Assembly: GCF_963665355.1 (NCBI RefSeq)
Contig: NZ_OY762229.1
Coordinates: 2,294,001 to 2,358,000, forward strand
Source: an uncultured Desulfobacter sp.
Lineage (GTDB): Bacteria > Desulfobacterota > Desulfobacteria > Desulfobacterales > Desulfobacteraceae
DNA: 64,000 nt
Direction: 5' to 3'
Of the stretch, positions 26,314 through 35,580 are shown in pieces (position 1 is the first letter of the stretch; each line of letters opens with the position of its first letter). The notes under the pieces were generated by a model. The model did no database searches. It was not told where the DNA came from and saw only the letters and a program-made list of their open reading frames with translations. The position numbers and the translations under genes are program-made.

Positions 26314-27216
26314 ATGAATGATGACCGGATTTATCTACTCTTGCGTCTTCTGGTGATGGCTCTGGGCCGATTGCCCATTGGCGTGGCTGACTTTTGCGCC
26401 CGCTACTTAGGCCTGCTCTGGTTTAAGATTGATGCCAGGCATCGAAAAATTACCCTGGAAAATATTACCCGGGCCTTTGGCGATGAAATGACGCCGGATC
26501 AGATTGAAATACTTGGCAAACGGGTGTTTAAGAATATTATAAGTATTTTGTTCGAGCTGGCCTGGAGCCTGAAATTTGACCGGGATACTTTTTTAAGCCA
26601 TTTCACCATTAAAGGGGTGGAACATATGAAACAGGCCCACGCCAAAGGTAAAGGGGTTATCGGGCTTCTATGTCACCTGGGAAATTTTGAAATGCTCATC
26701 GCCGGCATTGAGCCGGTGGGGGTCAAGGGGTATGCCATCTATCGGAAATTGGATTTTCAGCCCCTGGACCGGCTTATCAGGGAAGGTCGCAAACGGTTCA
26801 GCCTGGAAGTGATCCCCAGGGGTAAAAGTTTTAAAACAGCCCAAACCATACTGGAGCGCGGGGAAATTGTAGGTTCTCTGCTGGACCAGAGCGTTGACTG
26901 GTATCTGGGGCCTTTTGTGGATTTTTTCGGGGTACCTGCCTGTACCCACAAAGGTTTTGCCAAACTGGTGCTGGAAACCAAAGCCCCTGTGGTACCGGCA
27001 TATACGGTGCGTAAAAACCGGCATTTCACCGTGGAGTTTTTACCTGAGATCCCGCTTGTGGAAACCGGGGATCCCATCAAAGACATTGAAATTAACACCC
27101 AGAATTATACATCCGCCATCGAGTCCATGATCCGGAAGTATCCGGACCAGTATTTCTGGGTTCATAACCGCTGGAAAACCAAAAATTACTGCCCCTGGCC
27201 AAAAACCAATGACTAA
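26314..27216 (+). CDS. Lipid A acyltransferase, LpxL/HtrB family
   Basis: This protein of about 300 residues is a lysophospholipid-type acyltransferase of the HtrB/LpxL group, which adds secondary acyl chains to lipid A. The catalytic H-x4-E motif is HLGNFE (about 125-130) in GVIGLLCHLGNFEML. LDQSVDWYLGPFVDFFGVPACTHKG (about 191-215) and the end YPDQYFWVHNRWKTK are typical. A hydrophobic N-terminal helix anchors it. I take ATG 26314 as start; an in-frame TTG at 26296 is possible. It overlaps waaF by 8 bases. Confidence 0.88.
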   Translation: MNDDRIYLLLRLLVMALGRLPIGVADFCARYLGLLWFKIDARHRKITLENITRAFGDEMTPDQIEILGKRVFKNIISILFELAWSLKFDRDTFLSHFTIKGVEHMKQAHAKGKGVIGLLCHLGNFEMLIAGIEPVGVKGYAIYRKLDFQPLDRLIREGRKRFSLEVIPRGKSFKTAQTILERGEIVGSLLDQSVDWYLGPFVDFFGVPACTHKGFAKLVLETKAPVVPAYTVRKNRHFTVEFLPEIPLVETGDPIKDIEINTQNYTSAIESMIRKYPDQYFWVHNRWKTKNYCPWPKTND

Positions 27217-28276
27217 CATTCAATTAAAAGACAGTTCTGAAGCACACATCCTGATCCGGGCCGCCAACTGGGTGGGGGATGCCATTATGACCACCCCGGT
27301 GATCCGGGCCGTGCGTAAAAATTTCCCCCGGGCCAGGATCACGGTGCTGGCCAAGCCCTGGGTGGTGCCGGTGTACCAGAATAATTCCCATATTGATCAT
27401 GTCATGGTGTATGAAAATGACGGACGCCATAAAATGGGGATGGGGACCCTTCGGCTGGCGGAAGATATGCGGCTTCAAGGATTTGATCTGGCCATCCTGA
27501 TGCAGAATGCTTTTGAAGCGGCGCTGCTGGCCTTTCTGGCACGGATTCCGGAACGTCTGGGTTACAACACCGACGCCCGGGGGCTGTTGCTCAACCGGTG
27601 CATCAAGATGGATCCAGCCCTGAAAAAAGGCCACCTCATTGATTACTATCTGGCCATTTTAAGCGCGGCCGGCCTTCAAACCGCAGGCCGGGAGCTGGAA
27701 CTTTACCCTGATTCCCGGGACAGGGAGTGGGCCCGGCAGTTTCTTGATGAGCAGAAATTATCAGGCCCGGGGCGTCCGGTGCTGGGCATCAATCCCGGGG
27801 CCACGGGGGGAACGGCCAAACGCTGGTTTCCTGAACGGTATGCGCAGCTGGCTGCAAACCTGGCAGACCGCTATCAGACCCGGGTCATTATTTTCGGCAG
27901 TTCCGCAGACCGGGAACTCGGGGATGAAATCAACGCCATGACCCAGGGGGCCTGCATCAACATGGCGGGGCAGACCAGTCTGTCCAAAGCCTTTGCCCTG
28001 ATCGGGGCTTTGAATCTTTTTGTGACCAATGACTCGGGACTCATGCATGCCGCTGCTGCCCAGAATATCAATCAGGTGGCCGTGATCGGTTCCACCGACC
28101 ATATTGCCACACGCCCTGCAAATCAAAACAGTGTCATGGTCAGGCAGCAGGTTCCCTGCAGTCCCTGTCTAAAGAAAGAGTGCCCGGTTGATCATAAGTG
28201 CATGGACAACATCTCCGTTGATCTGGTCATGGCGGCCTGTAACTCTTTTCTGGAAAAGGAGGGGTTTAATGGCTGA
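27209..28276 (+). CDS. waaF: LPS heptosyltransferase II
   Basis: This 355-residue GT9 enzyme has a two-Rossmann fold and transfers the second heptose to the inner core. ANWVGDAIMTTPVIRAVRKNFP (about 16-37) is the WaaF start signature. ADP-heptose binding is shown by LGINPGATGGTAKRWFPERYAQLA (about 192-215) and by LIGALNLFVTNDSGLMHAAAAQN (about 262-284). The cysteine-rich end (CSPCLKKECPVDHKCM) is common in this family. The start overlaps the acyltransferase stop by 8 bases. Confidence 0.9.
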   Translation: MTNIQLKDSSEAHILIRAANWVGDAIMTTPVIRAVRKNFPRARITVLAKPWVVPVYQNNSHIDHVMVYENDGRHKMGMGTLRLAEDMRLQGFDLAILMQNAFEAALLAFLARIPERLGYNTDARGLLLNRCIKMDPALKKGHLIDYYLAILSAAGLQTAGRELELYPDSRDREWARQFLDEQKLSGPGRPVLGINPGATGGTAKRWFPERYAQLAANLADRYQTRVIIFGSSADRELGDEINAMTQGACINMAGQTSLSKAFALIGALNLFVTNDSGLMHAAAAQNINQVAVIGSTDHIATRPANQNSVMVRQQVPCSPCLKKECPVDHKCMDNISVDLVMAACNSFLEKEGFNG

Positions 28277-29300
28277 TTCCCGGAAAGATCTGTTTGACCG
28301 GGTGAACCGGATACTGATCGTCAAACCCAGTGCCCTGGGGGATATTGTCCATTCCATGCCCTTTCTTTACGCAGTGAAACAGAGGTTTCCTTGGGCCAGG
28401 ATCGACTGGGTGGTGGCCCATGGACTTCATACCTTCCTGGAAGGCCATACCATGATCAACCGTTTGTGGGTGATCAAAAAAGACCAGTGGAAAAAGCTGA
28501 ACCGGCTGAAGTTGACGCTGACAGAGATAAATGATTTGAGGCGGGGGCTTGCAGAACAAGATTATGATGTGTGCATTGATCTGTCAGGGCTGTTTCGGTC
28601 CGGCCTGATTTCCGGTTTTTCCAGGGCTCCGGTGCGCTTGGGATTTAAGGAGTCAGACGAGGGAAGCCCCTTTTTTTATACCCATAAGATTCATGGCTCC
28701 ATGAACATACATGCCATTGACCGGTATCTTAAAATTGCCGAATTCATGGGGTGCCCCACCGATCAGATTGTCTATCCGTTCGCCCCTTTTAATCCCGTTC
28801 CGGCCATATGCAAAGATCTGCCAGAAAAGTATGCTGTGATAAGTCCCTCTGCCGGAAAACCTGCCAACCAGTGGCCGGCCCGGCGGTATGGTGAACTTGC
28901 CGCACGCCTGGATCTGCCCGTTGTGGTCATTGCCGCACCGGCTGAAGCCGATATTGCCCAAAAGGTTGTGGATGCATCACAGGGGAATGCCGTTTCCATT
29001 GCAGGCCGGACCGGATTGAAGGAGCTTTGCGCCGTGATCCAGAACGCCAAATTTTTTATCTGCAACGACACCGGCCCCATGCATATGGCAGCAGCCTTGA
29101 ATGTTCCGGTTTTTGCCATATTCGGTCCGGCCAACCCTGTCCGGACCGGACCCTACGGCAAGATTCACACCGTTATCCGAAAAGATTATTCCTGCGCGCC
29201 CTGTTATGCCTGGCAGCCTTGCAGAAAATGGGGATTTCGCTGTATGCAGGATCTTGATGTGGATGAGGTTTTTGACGTGATCCGGGAAAAACTTGTATGA
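28269..29300 (+). CDS. GT9 heptosyltransferase, WaaC-like
   Basis: The start at ATG 28269 overlaps the waaF stop by 8 bases; a longer frame to 28188 lies inside waaF and is rejected. The protein is 343 residues. ILIVKPSALGDIVHSMPFLYAVKQRFP (about 13-39) is the N-terminal GT9 signature in its WaaC form. ISPSAGKPANQWPARRYGELAARL and FICNDTGPMHMAAALNVPVFAIFGP form the ADP-heptose site. The end CAPCYAWQPCRKWGFRCM carries paired cysteines as in waaF. It probably transfers heptose I to Kdo, although other heptoses are possible. Confidence 0.85.
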   Translation: MADSRKDLFDRVNRILIVKPSALGDIVHSMPFLYAVKQRFPWARIDWVVAHGLHTFLEGHTMINRLWVIKKDQWKKLNRLKLTLTEINDLRRGLAEQDYDVCIDLSGLFRSGLISGFSRAPVRLGFKESDEGSPFFYTHKIHGSMNIHAIDRYLKIAEFMGCPTDQIVYPFAPFNPVPAICKDLPEKYAVISPSAGKPANQWPARRYGELAARLDLPVVVIAAPAEADIAQKVVDASQGNAVSIAGRTGLKELCAVIQNAKFFICNDTGPMHMAAALNVPVFAIFGPANPVRTGPYGKIHTVIRKDYSCAPCYAWQPCRKWGFRCMQDLDVDEVFDVIREKLV

Positions 29301-30136
29301 AAATTTCTGTCATCGTTACCACCTATAACCGGCCTGATGCACTGAAAAAGGTGCTGGACGGGCTTTTGGCCCAGACCTGTCTGCCCCATGAGATCATTGT
29401 GGCGGACGACGGGTCCGGCCCTGAAACCCGGCAGATGATTGCCCCTTATCTGGGAAACAAAAATCCGCTTATCAAACATGTGTGGCAACCGGATGACGGC
29501 TTCAGGCTTGCGCAGATCAGAAACAGGGCGATTCTTGCCTGTCAGGGCGAGTACCTGGTTTTTCTGGATGGAGATTGTATTCCGGAGAAACATTTTGTGG
29601 AAGATCACCATGATCTGGCTGACCATGGTGCTTTTTTTCAGGGCAAGCGGGTTTTGGTAAACCAGGCGGCGGCTGAACAGTTGGATCATTCAGGTATGGA
29701 CTGCCTGGTGAAAGTTGTGGGGCTTGCCCTGTCCTTAAAGATATCCAACTGGCATCATATTTTGCGGATTCCCTTGTTCCCTTCCAGGAAAAAGACCGGA
29801 CTGTCCGGTCTTCGTGGATGCAATATGGGGATTTTTAAAAAAGATGCCCAGGCTGTCAATGGATTCAATCATGAATTTGTGGGATGGGGAAGAGAAGATG
29901 CTGAGTTTGTGACCCGGCTGTATAAGTATGGGTTAAAAAGAAAAGAAAATCCTTTCAGGGCCATCTGTTATCACCTCTGGCACAAGGAAAATACAAGAGA
30001 ACGGCTGGCCGATAACGATGCTCTTCTTGAGCAGTGCATTAAAAATATTCATTATAGCTGCGCTTCAGGCTTGAACAGCCTGAAGCAGGACAATTCCTTC
30101 AGTGCTGTGAACAGGGGAGAACGGGCTTATGACTAA
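29297..30136 (+). CDS. Family 2 glycosyltransferase with GT7C-like end
   Basis: This 279-residue GT-A enzyme starts with ISVIVTTYNRPDALKKVLDGLL. The metal-binding DxD lies in FLDGDCIPEKHF (about 93-104). The C-terminal part RGCNMGIFKKDAQAVNGFNHEFVGWGREDAEFVTRL (about 174-209) matches the N-terminal-galactosyltransferase-like GT7C pattern. It overlaps the upstream heptosyltransferase gene by four bases and the next gene by eight. It should add a hexose or hexosamine to the LPS core; donor and acceptor are unknown. Confidence 0.82.
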   Translation: MKISVIVTTYNRPDALKKVLDGLLAQTCLPHEIIVADDGSGPETRQMIAPYLGNKNPLIKHVWQPDDGFRLAQIRNRAILACQGEYLVFLDGDCIPEKHFVEDHHDLADHGAFFQGKRVLVNQAAAEQLDHSGMDCLVKVVGLALSLKISNWHHILRIPLFPSRKKTGLSGLRGCNMGIFKKDAQAVNGFNHEFVGWGREDAEFVTRLYKYGLKRKENPFRAICYHLWHKENTRERLADNDALLEQCIKNIHYSCASGLNSLKQDNSFSAVNRGERAYD

Positions 30137-30929
30137 GCTTTCGGTGTATATCATCGCCTTTAACGAAGCCGATAAAATCAGGGATGCGTTACAAAGCGTG
30201 ACATGGGCGGATGAAATTGTGGTGGCCGATTCGTTCAGCACGGACGATACAGCGAAAATAGCTGGAGAATACGGGGCAAGGGTGATTCAGATCCCCTTTG
30301 AAGGGTTCGGACGTTTGAGAAACGATGCCATTGCCGCCTGCAGCCATGAATGGATATTCAGCCTGGATTCAGATGAACGGTGCACCATGGACGCCAAAGA
30401 TGAGATCAGGGCCATCATTGACGCGCCCCAAAGTCTTGATGCGTATTATGTTCCCCGCAAAAATTATTTTATGGGCAGGTGGTTGCGCCATGCCGGGTTT
30501 TACCCGGACTTCAGGCAACCCCAATTATTTCGCAAGGGGGCACTGGTCTTTGAGCCGGATGCCGTCCACGAGCGCTATCGCGTGGTCAGTAACCGCGCCT
30601 GCGGCTACTTGAAATCGGCCATTCACCAGATCCCTTTTAAAAATCTGGAGGAGGTGATCCATAAAGCCAACAGATATTCCACCCTTGGTGCAGAGAAGCT
30701 TTTGTCCCAGGGTAAAAAAGCAGGCATGATGACAGCCCTGGGGCATGGATTGTGGGCCGCATTTGCCATGTATTTTCTTAAACTGGGTTGTCTTGACGGC
30801 TGGGCCGGGTTTATCATCGCTTTGGGCAATTTTGAAGGCACATTCTACAAATATGCCAAACTTCATTTAAAGTACAAAGGCATTGACTCCTTTTTAACGT
30901 CCTATGCCCGGGAGGGCAAATCAATTTAA
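30129..30929 (+). CDS. Family 2 glycosyltransferase, WaaE/KdtX type
   Basis: This 266-residue enzyme has the start KLSVYIIAFNEADKIRDALQSVTWADEIVVADSFSTDDT and the acidic motif in IFSLDSDERCT (about 75-85), both as in the LPS core glucosyltransferase WaaE/LgtF group, which adds a beta-1,4-glucose to heptose I. The middle (YYVPRKNYFMGRWLRHAGFYPDFRQPQLFRKG) is strongly conserved in that group. A hydrophobic region near 195-235 may sit on the membrane. It is the last gene of the plus-strand operon; its stop overlaps the stop of the convergent gene by four bases. Confidence 0.83.
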   Translation: MTKLSVYIIAFNEADKIRDALQSVTWADEIVVADSFSTDDTAKIAGEYGARVIQIPFEGFGRLRNDAIAACSHEWIFSLDSDERCTMDAKDEIRAIIDAPQSLDAYYVPRKNYFMGRWLRHAGFYPDFRQPQLFRKGALVFEPDAVHERYRVVSNRACGYLKSAIHQIPFKNLEEVIHKANRYSTLGAEKLLSQGKKAGMMTALGHGLWAAFAMYFLKLGCLDGWAGFIIALGNFEGTFYKYAKLHLKYKGIDSFLTSYAREGKSI

Positions 30930-32101
30930 GCATTTTTCTGCCGTAAGCCCAATCTTGCGCCAATATCTTTTATGGCATGCTCAATGGGCTTGACGATTTT
31001 CCGGGCTTGTATAATTGTCTGCAATCCGGATATAAACCTTGTCAATAAAAAGTTGAATCTGTCTTTTAATGTGATTGAGCAGGCTTTTTCCATTAATAAA
31101 GCTGCTTTTTCATAATGAGCCTGACTCAACCTGTTGTGGACAATCCCGATCTGCTGCTCTTTTTTTCCCAGGGCATAGGTGAACATCAGCAGGATTTCCG
31201 ATTTCAATTTTTCGATATCAGGTGCTGAAATATTCCAGTTGATTCTTTTAAATTTTTTTTTGCCATATATGGGTAAAATTTCTTTTACAACGGAAATTCT
31301 TTCACTTCGCGGCCTGTCGGCTGTCAGGATTACGGGAATACCCATGGCAGAAAAGGGCATTGCAATGTGGATGCGTTTTGTGACAATCATTTTGGCATTT
31401 TGTTTTAATTCTATATACCGCTTTTTTGCTATGTCATCTATGTTTTGAACATCTTTTTCACCCATGGGAATATTGTCAGGAGGGATTTCCTGGCTTAAAA
31501 ATTTTTCCTTTCCGGCCAGGCTTGGGGGCAGATACTTTAACACCTGGTCATTGTGATCAATAAAATATATATACTCGCCCGTTGGCTCTTTTTGTTTATC
31601 AAAAGTCAATGTCAGGCATCGTGAGAAATATGCTTTTACCTTCAGCGTACGTAAAAAATCTCGGGTTGGAATATCTCTACAGCCGATGGGTTCATGGCTT
31701 TTCATGAATGTCCTGAAATCCGGGCATTTTTTCAATGTTCCCCAGGCCGATTTATTAAGGTGAAAACCGAAAAAAAGAACCTGCCGGGCTTTGCTGGGAT
31801 GGATTGGAAGCATGGGATGTTCTTTGGTGCCATGAACAAACCACCCCTGGGCAATGAGTATCCCTTCATTGGGTGTCATGGCCTCTAACCCCAGTGTCTC
31901 CCTGTCCAGAAAACCAATTTGATCCGATGTAATTCCATTTTTTTTTAAAGCATTACAAACGGCGAAACTTTGAAAGTTGTCTCCTATGTTACAGACTTTA
32001 GTTACCATTTGGGAAAAATCATAGTTGTACGATAGCGCGTAGTATTTCACAGGTGGATAAACCTCATTTTTAGAAGGAACATGAAGCAATGCATGATTCA
32101 T
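30926..32101 (-). CDS. Polysaccharide pyruvyl transferase family protein
   Basis: This 391-residue protein has the two-lobed fold expected of polysaccharide pyruvyl transferases. The N-terminal block NIGDNFQSFAVCNALKKNGI (about 37-56) is the family start, EPIGCRDIPTRDFLRTLKVKAYFSRCLTLTF (about 136-166) is the central motif, and MIVTKRIHIAMPFSAMGIPVILT (about 236-258) is the C-terminal donor lobe. It may add a ketal-linked pyruvate to a surface polysaccharide. The start overlaps the end of the upstream GT4 gene by 32 bases; a later start is possible. The sequence here is clearly AT-richer than the LPS operon next to it. Confidence 0.75.
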   Translation of the reverse strand: MNHALLHVPSKNEVYPPVKYYALSYNYDFSQMVTKVCNIGDNFQSFAVCNALKKNGITSDQIGFLDRETLGLEAMTPNEGILIAQGWFVHGTKEHPMLPIHPSKARQVLFFGFHLNKSAWGTLKKCPDFRTFMKSHEPIGCRDIPTRDFLRTLKVKAYFSRCLTLTFDKQKEPTGEYIYFIDHNDQVLKYLPPSLAGKEKFLSQEIPPDNIPMGEKDVQNIDDIAKKRYIELKQNAKMIVTKRIHIAMPFSAMGIPVILTADRPRSERISVVKEILPIYGKKKFKRINWNISAPDIEKLKSEILLMFTYALGKKEQQIGIVHNRLSQAHYEKAALLMEKACSITLKDRFNFLLTRFISGLQTIIQARKIVKPIEHAIKDIGARLGLRQKNA

Positions 32102-33164
32102 ACTGTTTTAAAATCGCTTCGGATTTAAATCGGTCCAAATCGGTTTGACTGATCTCAGGTGGATTTTGGGAAAATTTTATAATATTACAGGATAAGTTTT
32201 CCACATCCCCGACGGGGGATAAGGCCTCTGGGGTGCTGACAAGGATCTCCGAAGGACCTGATGGGCAATTGGTGCTGATGGCGGGGGTACCACAAATCAA
32301 GGATTCGATTAATACCGTTGGAAGGCCCTCGAAATCGGAAGATAAAATAAACAATTTTGCCCTTTTCATCCAAGAATATGGATTTTCTTTAAACCCCACA
32401 ATAAAAACTTTTTCTGTTAACCCCAAAGTTTCAACCATTGCTTCAAGATTGTTTTTTTCATTTATGGAGCCATCTCCGATAATCACTAAAGGCAAAGGCG
32501 TATTTGCAGACCAATACGCCTTGAGCAGTATGTCGTGTCTTTTTTGTTTTGAAAATCTTCCCACAGTTAAAAGGAATGGTTCACTTTTAAAAGCAATGGG
32601 GTTCGAACTTAGTTCTCTGATTTTCTGAAAATCGAAAGGGTTGTAAATTGTCTGTATAAACCGAGGGGTCACTTTTAAATTATCTATCAGATCATTCTCA
32701 ATGCCCTGAGATACGGTTAATATATTTTTCTGATTGTACAGTGTCCTTAACTTTTTTAACCGTCGACCCGATTTTTTTCTATTTAAATACCCTTCGGAGT
32801 AATTAATATGAACCGTATGAAAAATGGGCATCTTAAACTTAGGGTTTCCCAGAAGAAAAGAGGAAAACATCTGATGGACAAAAATTGCGGCAACATTATT
32901 TTGCTGTTCTATGCTTTGAATGATTTTTATTAACTTCTGATGATAATAAAAGTCAGTGAGCCATCTATAAATGCCGAATCCCTTTTTAAAGTTTAAATAA
33001 ATAACGTTTATGGATTCAGGGATCATAAGTCTGCAATGATTTTTGACTGCAATTATATAAACTTTATATCCGGAAGAATCAAAGAGTCGGGCTGATCGAA
33101 GCATCACCTGCTGAGCTCCTCCTGAGCCTAAGCTGTCCGCAACAAATATAATGGTTTTCTCCAT
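32070..33164 (-). CDS. Family 4 glycosyltransferase
   Basis: From ATG 33164 the protein has 364 residues. The open frame extends to 33371 but that part lies inside the O-antigen ligase gene. The N-terminus TIIFVADSLGSGGAQQVMLRSARLF is the donor-independent GT-B start. LLTVGRFSKQKRHDILLKAYW (about 194-214) begins the nucleotide-sugar lobe. The E-x7-E motif region is SSDFEGLPTVLIESLICGTPAISTNCPSGPSEIL. GT4 proteins of this kind build O-antigen or exopolysaccharide. It starts 8 bases after the O-antigen ligase stop. Confidence 0.87.
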   Translation of the reverse strand: MEKTIIFVADSLGSGGAQQVMLRSARLFDSSGYKVYIIAVKNHCRLMIPESINVIYLNFKKGFGIYRWLTDFYYHQKLIKIIQSIEQQNNVAAIFVHQMFSSFLLGNPKFKMPIFHTVHINYSEGYLNRKKSGRRLKKLRTLYNQKNILTVSQGIENDLIDNLKVTPRFIQTIYNPFDFQKIRELSSNPIAFKSEPFLLTVGRFSKQKRHDILLKAYWSANTPLPLVIIGDGSINEKNNLEAMVETLGLTEKVFIVGFKENPYSWMKRAKLFILSSDFEGLPTVLIESLICGTPAISTNCPSGPSEILVSTPEALSPVGDVENLSCNIIKFSQNPPEISQTDLDRFKSEAILKQYESCIASCSF

Positions 33165-33172
33165 ACTTTTTA

Positions 33173-34456
33173 CTATCCCGGTTTCAATGTCAAAGTCTGT
33201 TTCTGTGTTACAGGATATGCTGACAGAGCGGCACTCATTAAGCCAAAAAACCAGCCTTCCGCAGCGTCCTGGAGTGGCGATGCCACCATGCAGGCCGTTA
33301 TGATGGTTAAGGAAAAACCATGGGAAAGCATTATTCGCTCTTTTTTTCCCAATGATGCTGCATACCGCCATTGAGTGATGAAAAAATAAAGGAGCATCAA
33401 TACACCCGCAAGGCCGAACTGTACGCCTGCCATTAAAAATTCGTTATGGGGATTGTCAGAGTTGTTGAATTTGGTGCCTTGTATCAACCCACGGTAAGAA
33501 GCTTGAAAGCTTCCCGTGCCTGTGCCGATGAAAGGACTTTTTTTTATGAGTTTAAGGGCGTTGGTGTCGAATTCAAGGCGCAGTCCGGACGATGCATGTT
33601 GACTTGCCGGTACTCCATAATTCCAGTTTTTTATTTCTTCGATTGCGATGCGGGTCCTTGTCAGAAAAGGATTGGATGGATAAGCCCATAAGGAAATCCC
33701 CATGCAAAGGAAGATGATGGCGGCGGCTACAATACTTTTCCGGCTATTCCAGGAAAAAAAATAGTAAAACAGAAGGATAAGGATAATCAGATGACCGGTG
33801 CGCCCATCTATCATAAATAATACGTTGATAAAGGCCAGGCAACTGAATCCGGACCACAGCAATCGTGCTCTAAGTGTTTTGGCAGACCTGGCCCATACAG
33901 CCGTAACAAATACAGTGAATGCCATGAATATATTGTGCTTGATGTGGTCGTGGAAAACAAAACAGTCACCTGGGTTGCCTTTTACAGGTATAAAACCGGG
34001 CACCATACTGATGCGTATCAGATAGGAGAGAATAAGAACTCCCCCCATGGCACCAATAAATGATATCAAAACAGTCCGGGCGTTCTTCTCTTCTTTTAAA
34101 TATATCATGGCCATGGCGATGAACAGAAACTTACCACCGTTTTGGATGCTTTCAAGTACCTTTTCCAGGTTTGCCCGGGTGTAGAAAAGGCCTGCCAGGT
34201 GAATCAGGAAAAAAGCACCTGCGGCCATGGCCACAGGGTTGGATTTTATGATATTTAACAATTCTTTTAGTGGCGGTTTAAGATTGTCCAGAATCCAGAA
34301 AAAAAGGAAAATACCTAAAACCACATAGCTTGCCGCAGTGGATACAGGGATGGTAAATGCAAGCAGAATCAAAGTGCTGCTGCAGATTTTGTTTAAATTT
34401 AGGTATGATATTACTTTACCATGCATTTGTTTATATTGTGATCGGACGCAAATCAT
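33173..34456 (-). CDS. O-antigen ligase family membrane protein
   Basis: This 427-residue protein has about ten hydrophobic helices and one large periplasmic loop (about residues 250-345) with the Wzy_C/WaaL pattern: KSPFIGTGTGSFQASYRGLIQ, then NSDNPHNEFLMAGVQFGLAGVLMLLYF, which holds the conserved histidine of the ligase family. It would attach O-antigen to lipid A-core at the outer face of the inner membrane, or polymerise it. The start may be M1 or M11. Divergent from the DUF6625 gene. Which of ligase or polymerase it is cannot be decided by eye. Confidence 0.82.
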   Translation of the reverse strand: MICVRSQYKQMHGKVISYLNLNKICSSTLILLAFTIPVSTAASYVVLGIFLFFWILDNLKPPLKELLNIIKSNPVAMAAGAFFLIHLAGLFYTRANLEKVLESIQNGGKFLFIAMAMIYLKEEKNARTVLISFIGAMGGVLILSYLIRISMVPGFIPVKGNPGDCFVFHDHIKHNIFMAFTVFVTAVWARSAKTLRARLLWSGFSCLAFINVLFMIDGRTGHLIILILLFYYFFSWNSRKSIVAAAIIFLCMGISLWAYPSNPFLTRTRIAIEEIKNWNYGVPASQHASSGLRLEFDTNALKLIKKSPFIGTGTGSFQASYRGLIQGTKFNNSDNPHNEFLMAGVQFGLAGVLMLLYFFITQWRYAASLGKKERIMLSHGFSLTIITACMVASPLQDAAEGWFFGLMSAALSAYPVTQKQTLTLKPG

Positions 34457-34695
34457 TAGTTAATTTTAATGGTATAGGCGTTAAAAAATCAATAGGCCAT
34501 ACATACCATGTATGATGATATTGTAGCTGTAATGCTTTAAATAAGGGCTTATTGGCATTGTCAGCACCTTACATAATTTGTTTATTGATGGTATAAATGC
34601 ACTAACTCAACTTAAAAAGCAAATAGTCCGTTTGCCTGACAGATTATTTTTGCAGGCAAACGATAGTTATTTGCCCTTTTCAACAGGAACTTGCT
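34457..34695. other. AT-rich divergent intergenic region with hairpin
   Basis: A 239-base gap lies between the divergent O-antigen ligase and DUF6625 genes. GTTTGCCTG (34630-34638) and CAGGCAAAC (34653-34661) form a perfect 9-base hairpin about 35 bases before the DUF6625 ATG. It could be a regulator site or an RNA leader hairpin. No clear promoter is visible; the region is too AT-rich to choose. Confidence 0.45.
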
Positions 34696-35544
34696 ATGCT
34701 TGATCTTCAGTTAAAAAGTGCTTTTTTAGTCCCCTTTTTTGGCGAACTTCCCGTTTATTTTCCGTTCTGGGCTAAATCATGTGAATTAAACCATCCTAAT
34801 TTCCACTGGTTTGTTTATAATGACAGAATCACGGAATCCAAAGCCCTTAATCCGGCGGTTACACTCATTCCATACAAGTTCGGGGAGATGGTTGCCGATT
34901 TTAAGCAACGGTTGGATATCAACATACCGGGACGTTCTCTCCGAAGAGTCTGTGATTATCGGCTTATGTTTTATTTTTTGCGTAATGGTAAAGAAGATTT
35001 GGACTGTTATGATTTTATCGGCTTTACAGACATGGATCTTGTATATGGCCGGCTTTTAGGCTGCATGCCTGAAAAGATGGAATGCTATTCCATGATCAGT
35101 GCAGATAATGACCGGCCGTGCGGGCCGTTTACCTTGATCAAACGCTTGGAAATGCATTCCCTTAAAGAATATCAATACATAAAAAAACACATGGAGCCAC
35201 AAGAGCACAGAGCGTTCGATGAATCAAAGGAACTTATGCAGGTGGTTTCCGGAAACCTACCCCCATACTGCAGGGCTGATCTGCTGCAGCCGACAATGAC
35301 TAAGGGCGTCAGTAATACAAAGGTTTACGCGATCTGGGAAAAAGGAAAGGTGACCATTTATGATATCTACTGCAACCGTTTGGAGGCCGGCTTTTTTCAT
35401 TTTTCCAGATATAAGGACAAAAAGCGGTTTGTCATTGACACTGATGCATTGCGCCGTGATCGCTGGGGCATCTATAAATTCGGTATCACCCGATTGGCGT
35501 CCCGTTGGCACAGAACGAAGATGAATCTTTCGTTACTGATATAG
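34696..35544 (+). CDS. DUF6625-like putative glycosyltransferase
   Basis: This 282-residue protein starts SAFLVPFFGELPVYFPFWAKSCELNHPNFHWFVYNDR, which resembles DUF6625. That family reads as GT-A-like, with an acidic metal site in YDFIGFTDMDLVYGRL (about 111-126, DxD). The C-terminus holds YCNRLEAGFFHFSRYKDKKRFV. It is probably a sugar transferase for surface polysaccharide. It is the only plus-strand gene among minus-strand polysaccharide genes and is AT-rich, so it may have been acquired separately. Family name from memory; activity inferred. Confidence 0.65.
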   Translation: MLDLQLKSAFLVPFFGELPVYFPFWAKSCELNHPNFHWFVYNDRITESKALNPAVTLIPYKFGEMVADFKQRLDINIPGRSLRRVCDYRLMFYFLRNGKEDLDCYDFIGFTDMDLVYGRLLGCMPEKMECYSMISADNDRPCGPFTLIKRLEMHSLKEYQYIKKHMEPQEHRAFDESKELMQVVSGNLPPYCRADLLQPTMTKGVSNTKVYAIWEKGKVTIYDIYCNRLEAGFFHFSRYKDKKRFVIDTDALRRDRWGIYKFGITRLASRWHRTKMNLSLLI

Positions 35545-35580
35545 CCATTCTCTATTTGCCAAATAGTGTGAGGACACTTT

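Noticed and set aside
28188-28268. 27-residue extension of the second heptosyltransferase
   Set aside because: It lies inside waaF and has no GT9 character. ATG 28269 fits the family.
33165-33371. 69-residue extension of the GT4 protein
   Set aside because: It lies inside the O-antigen ligase gene. The family start is at MEKTIIFVADSLG, ATG 33164.
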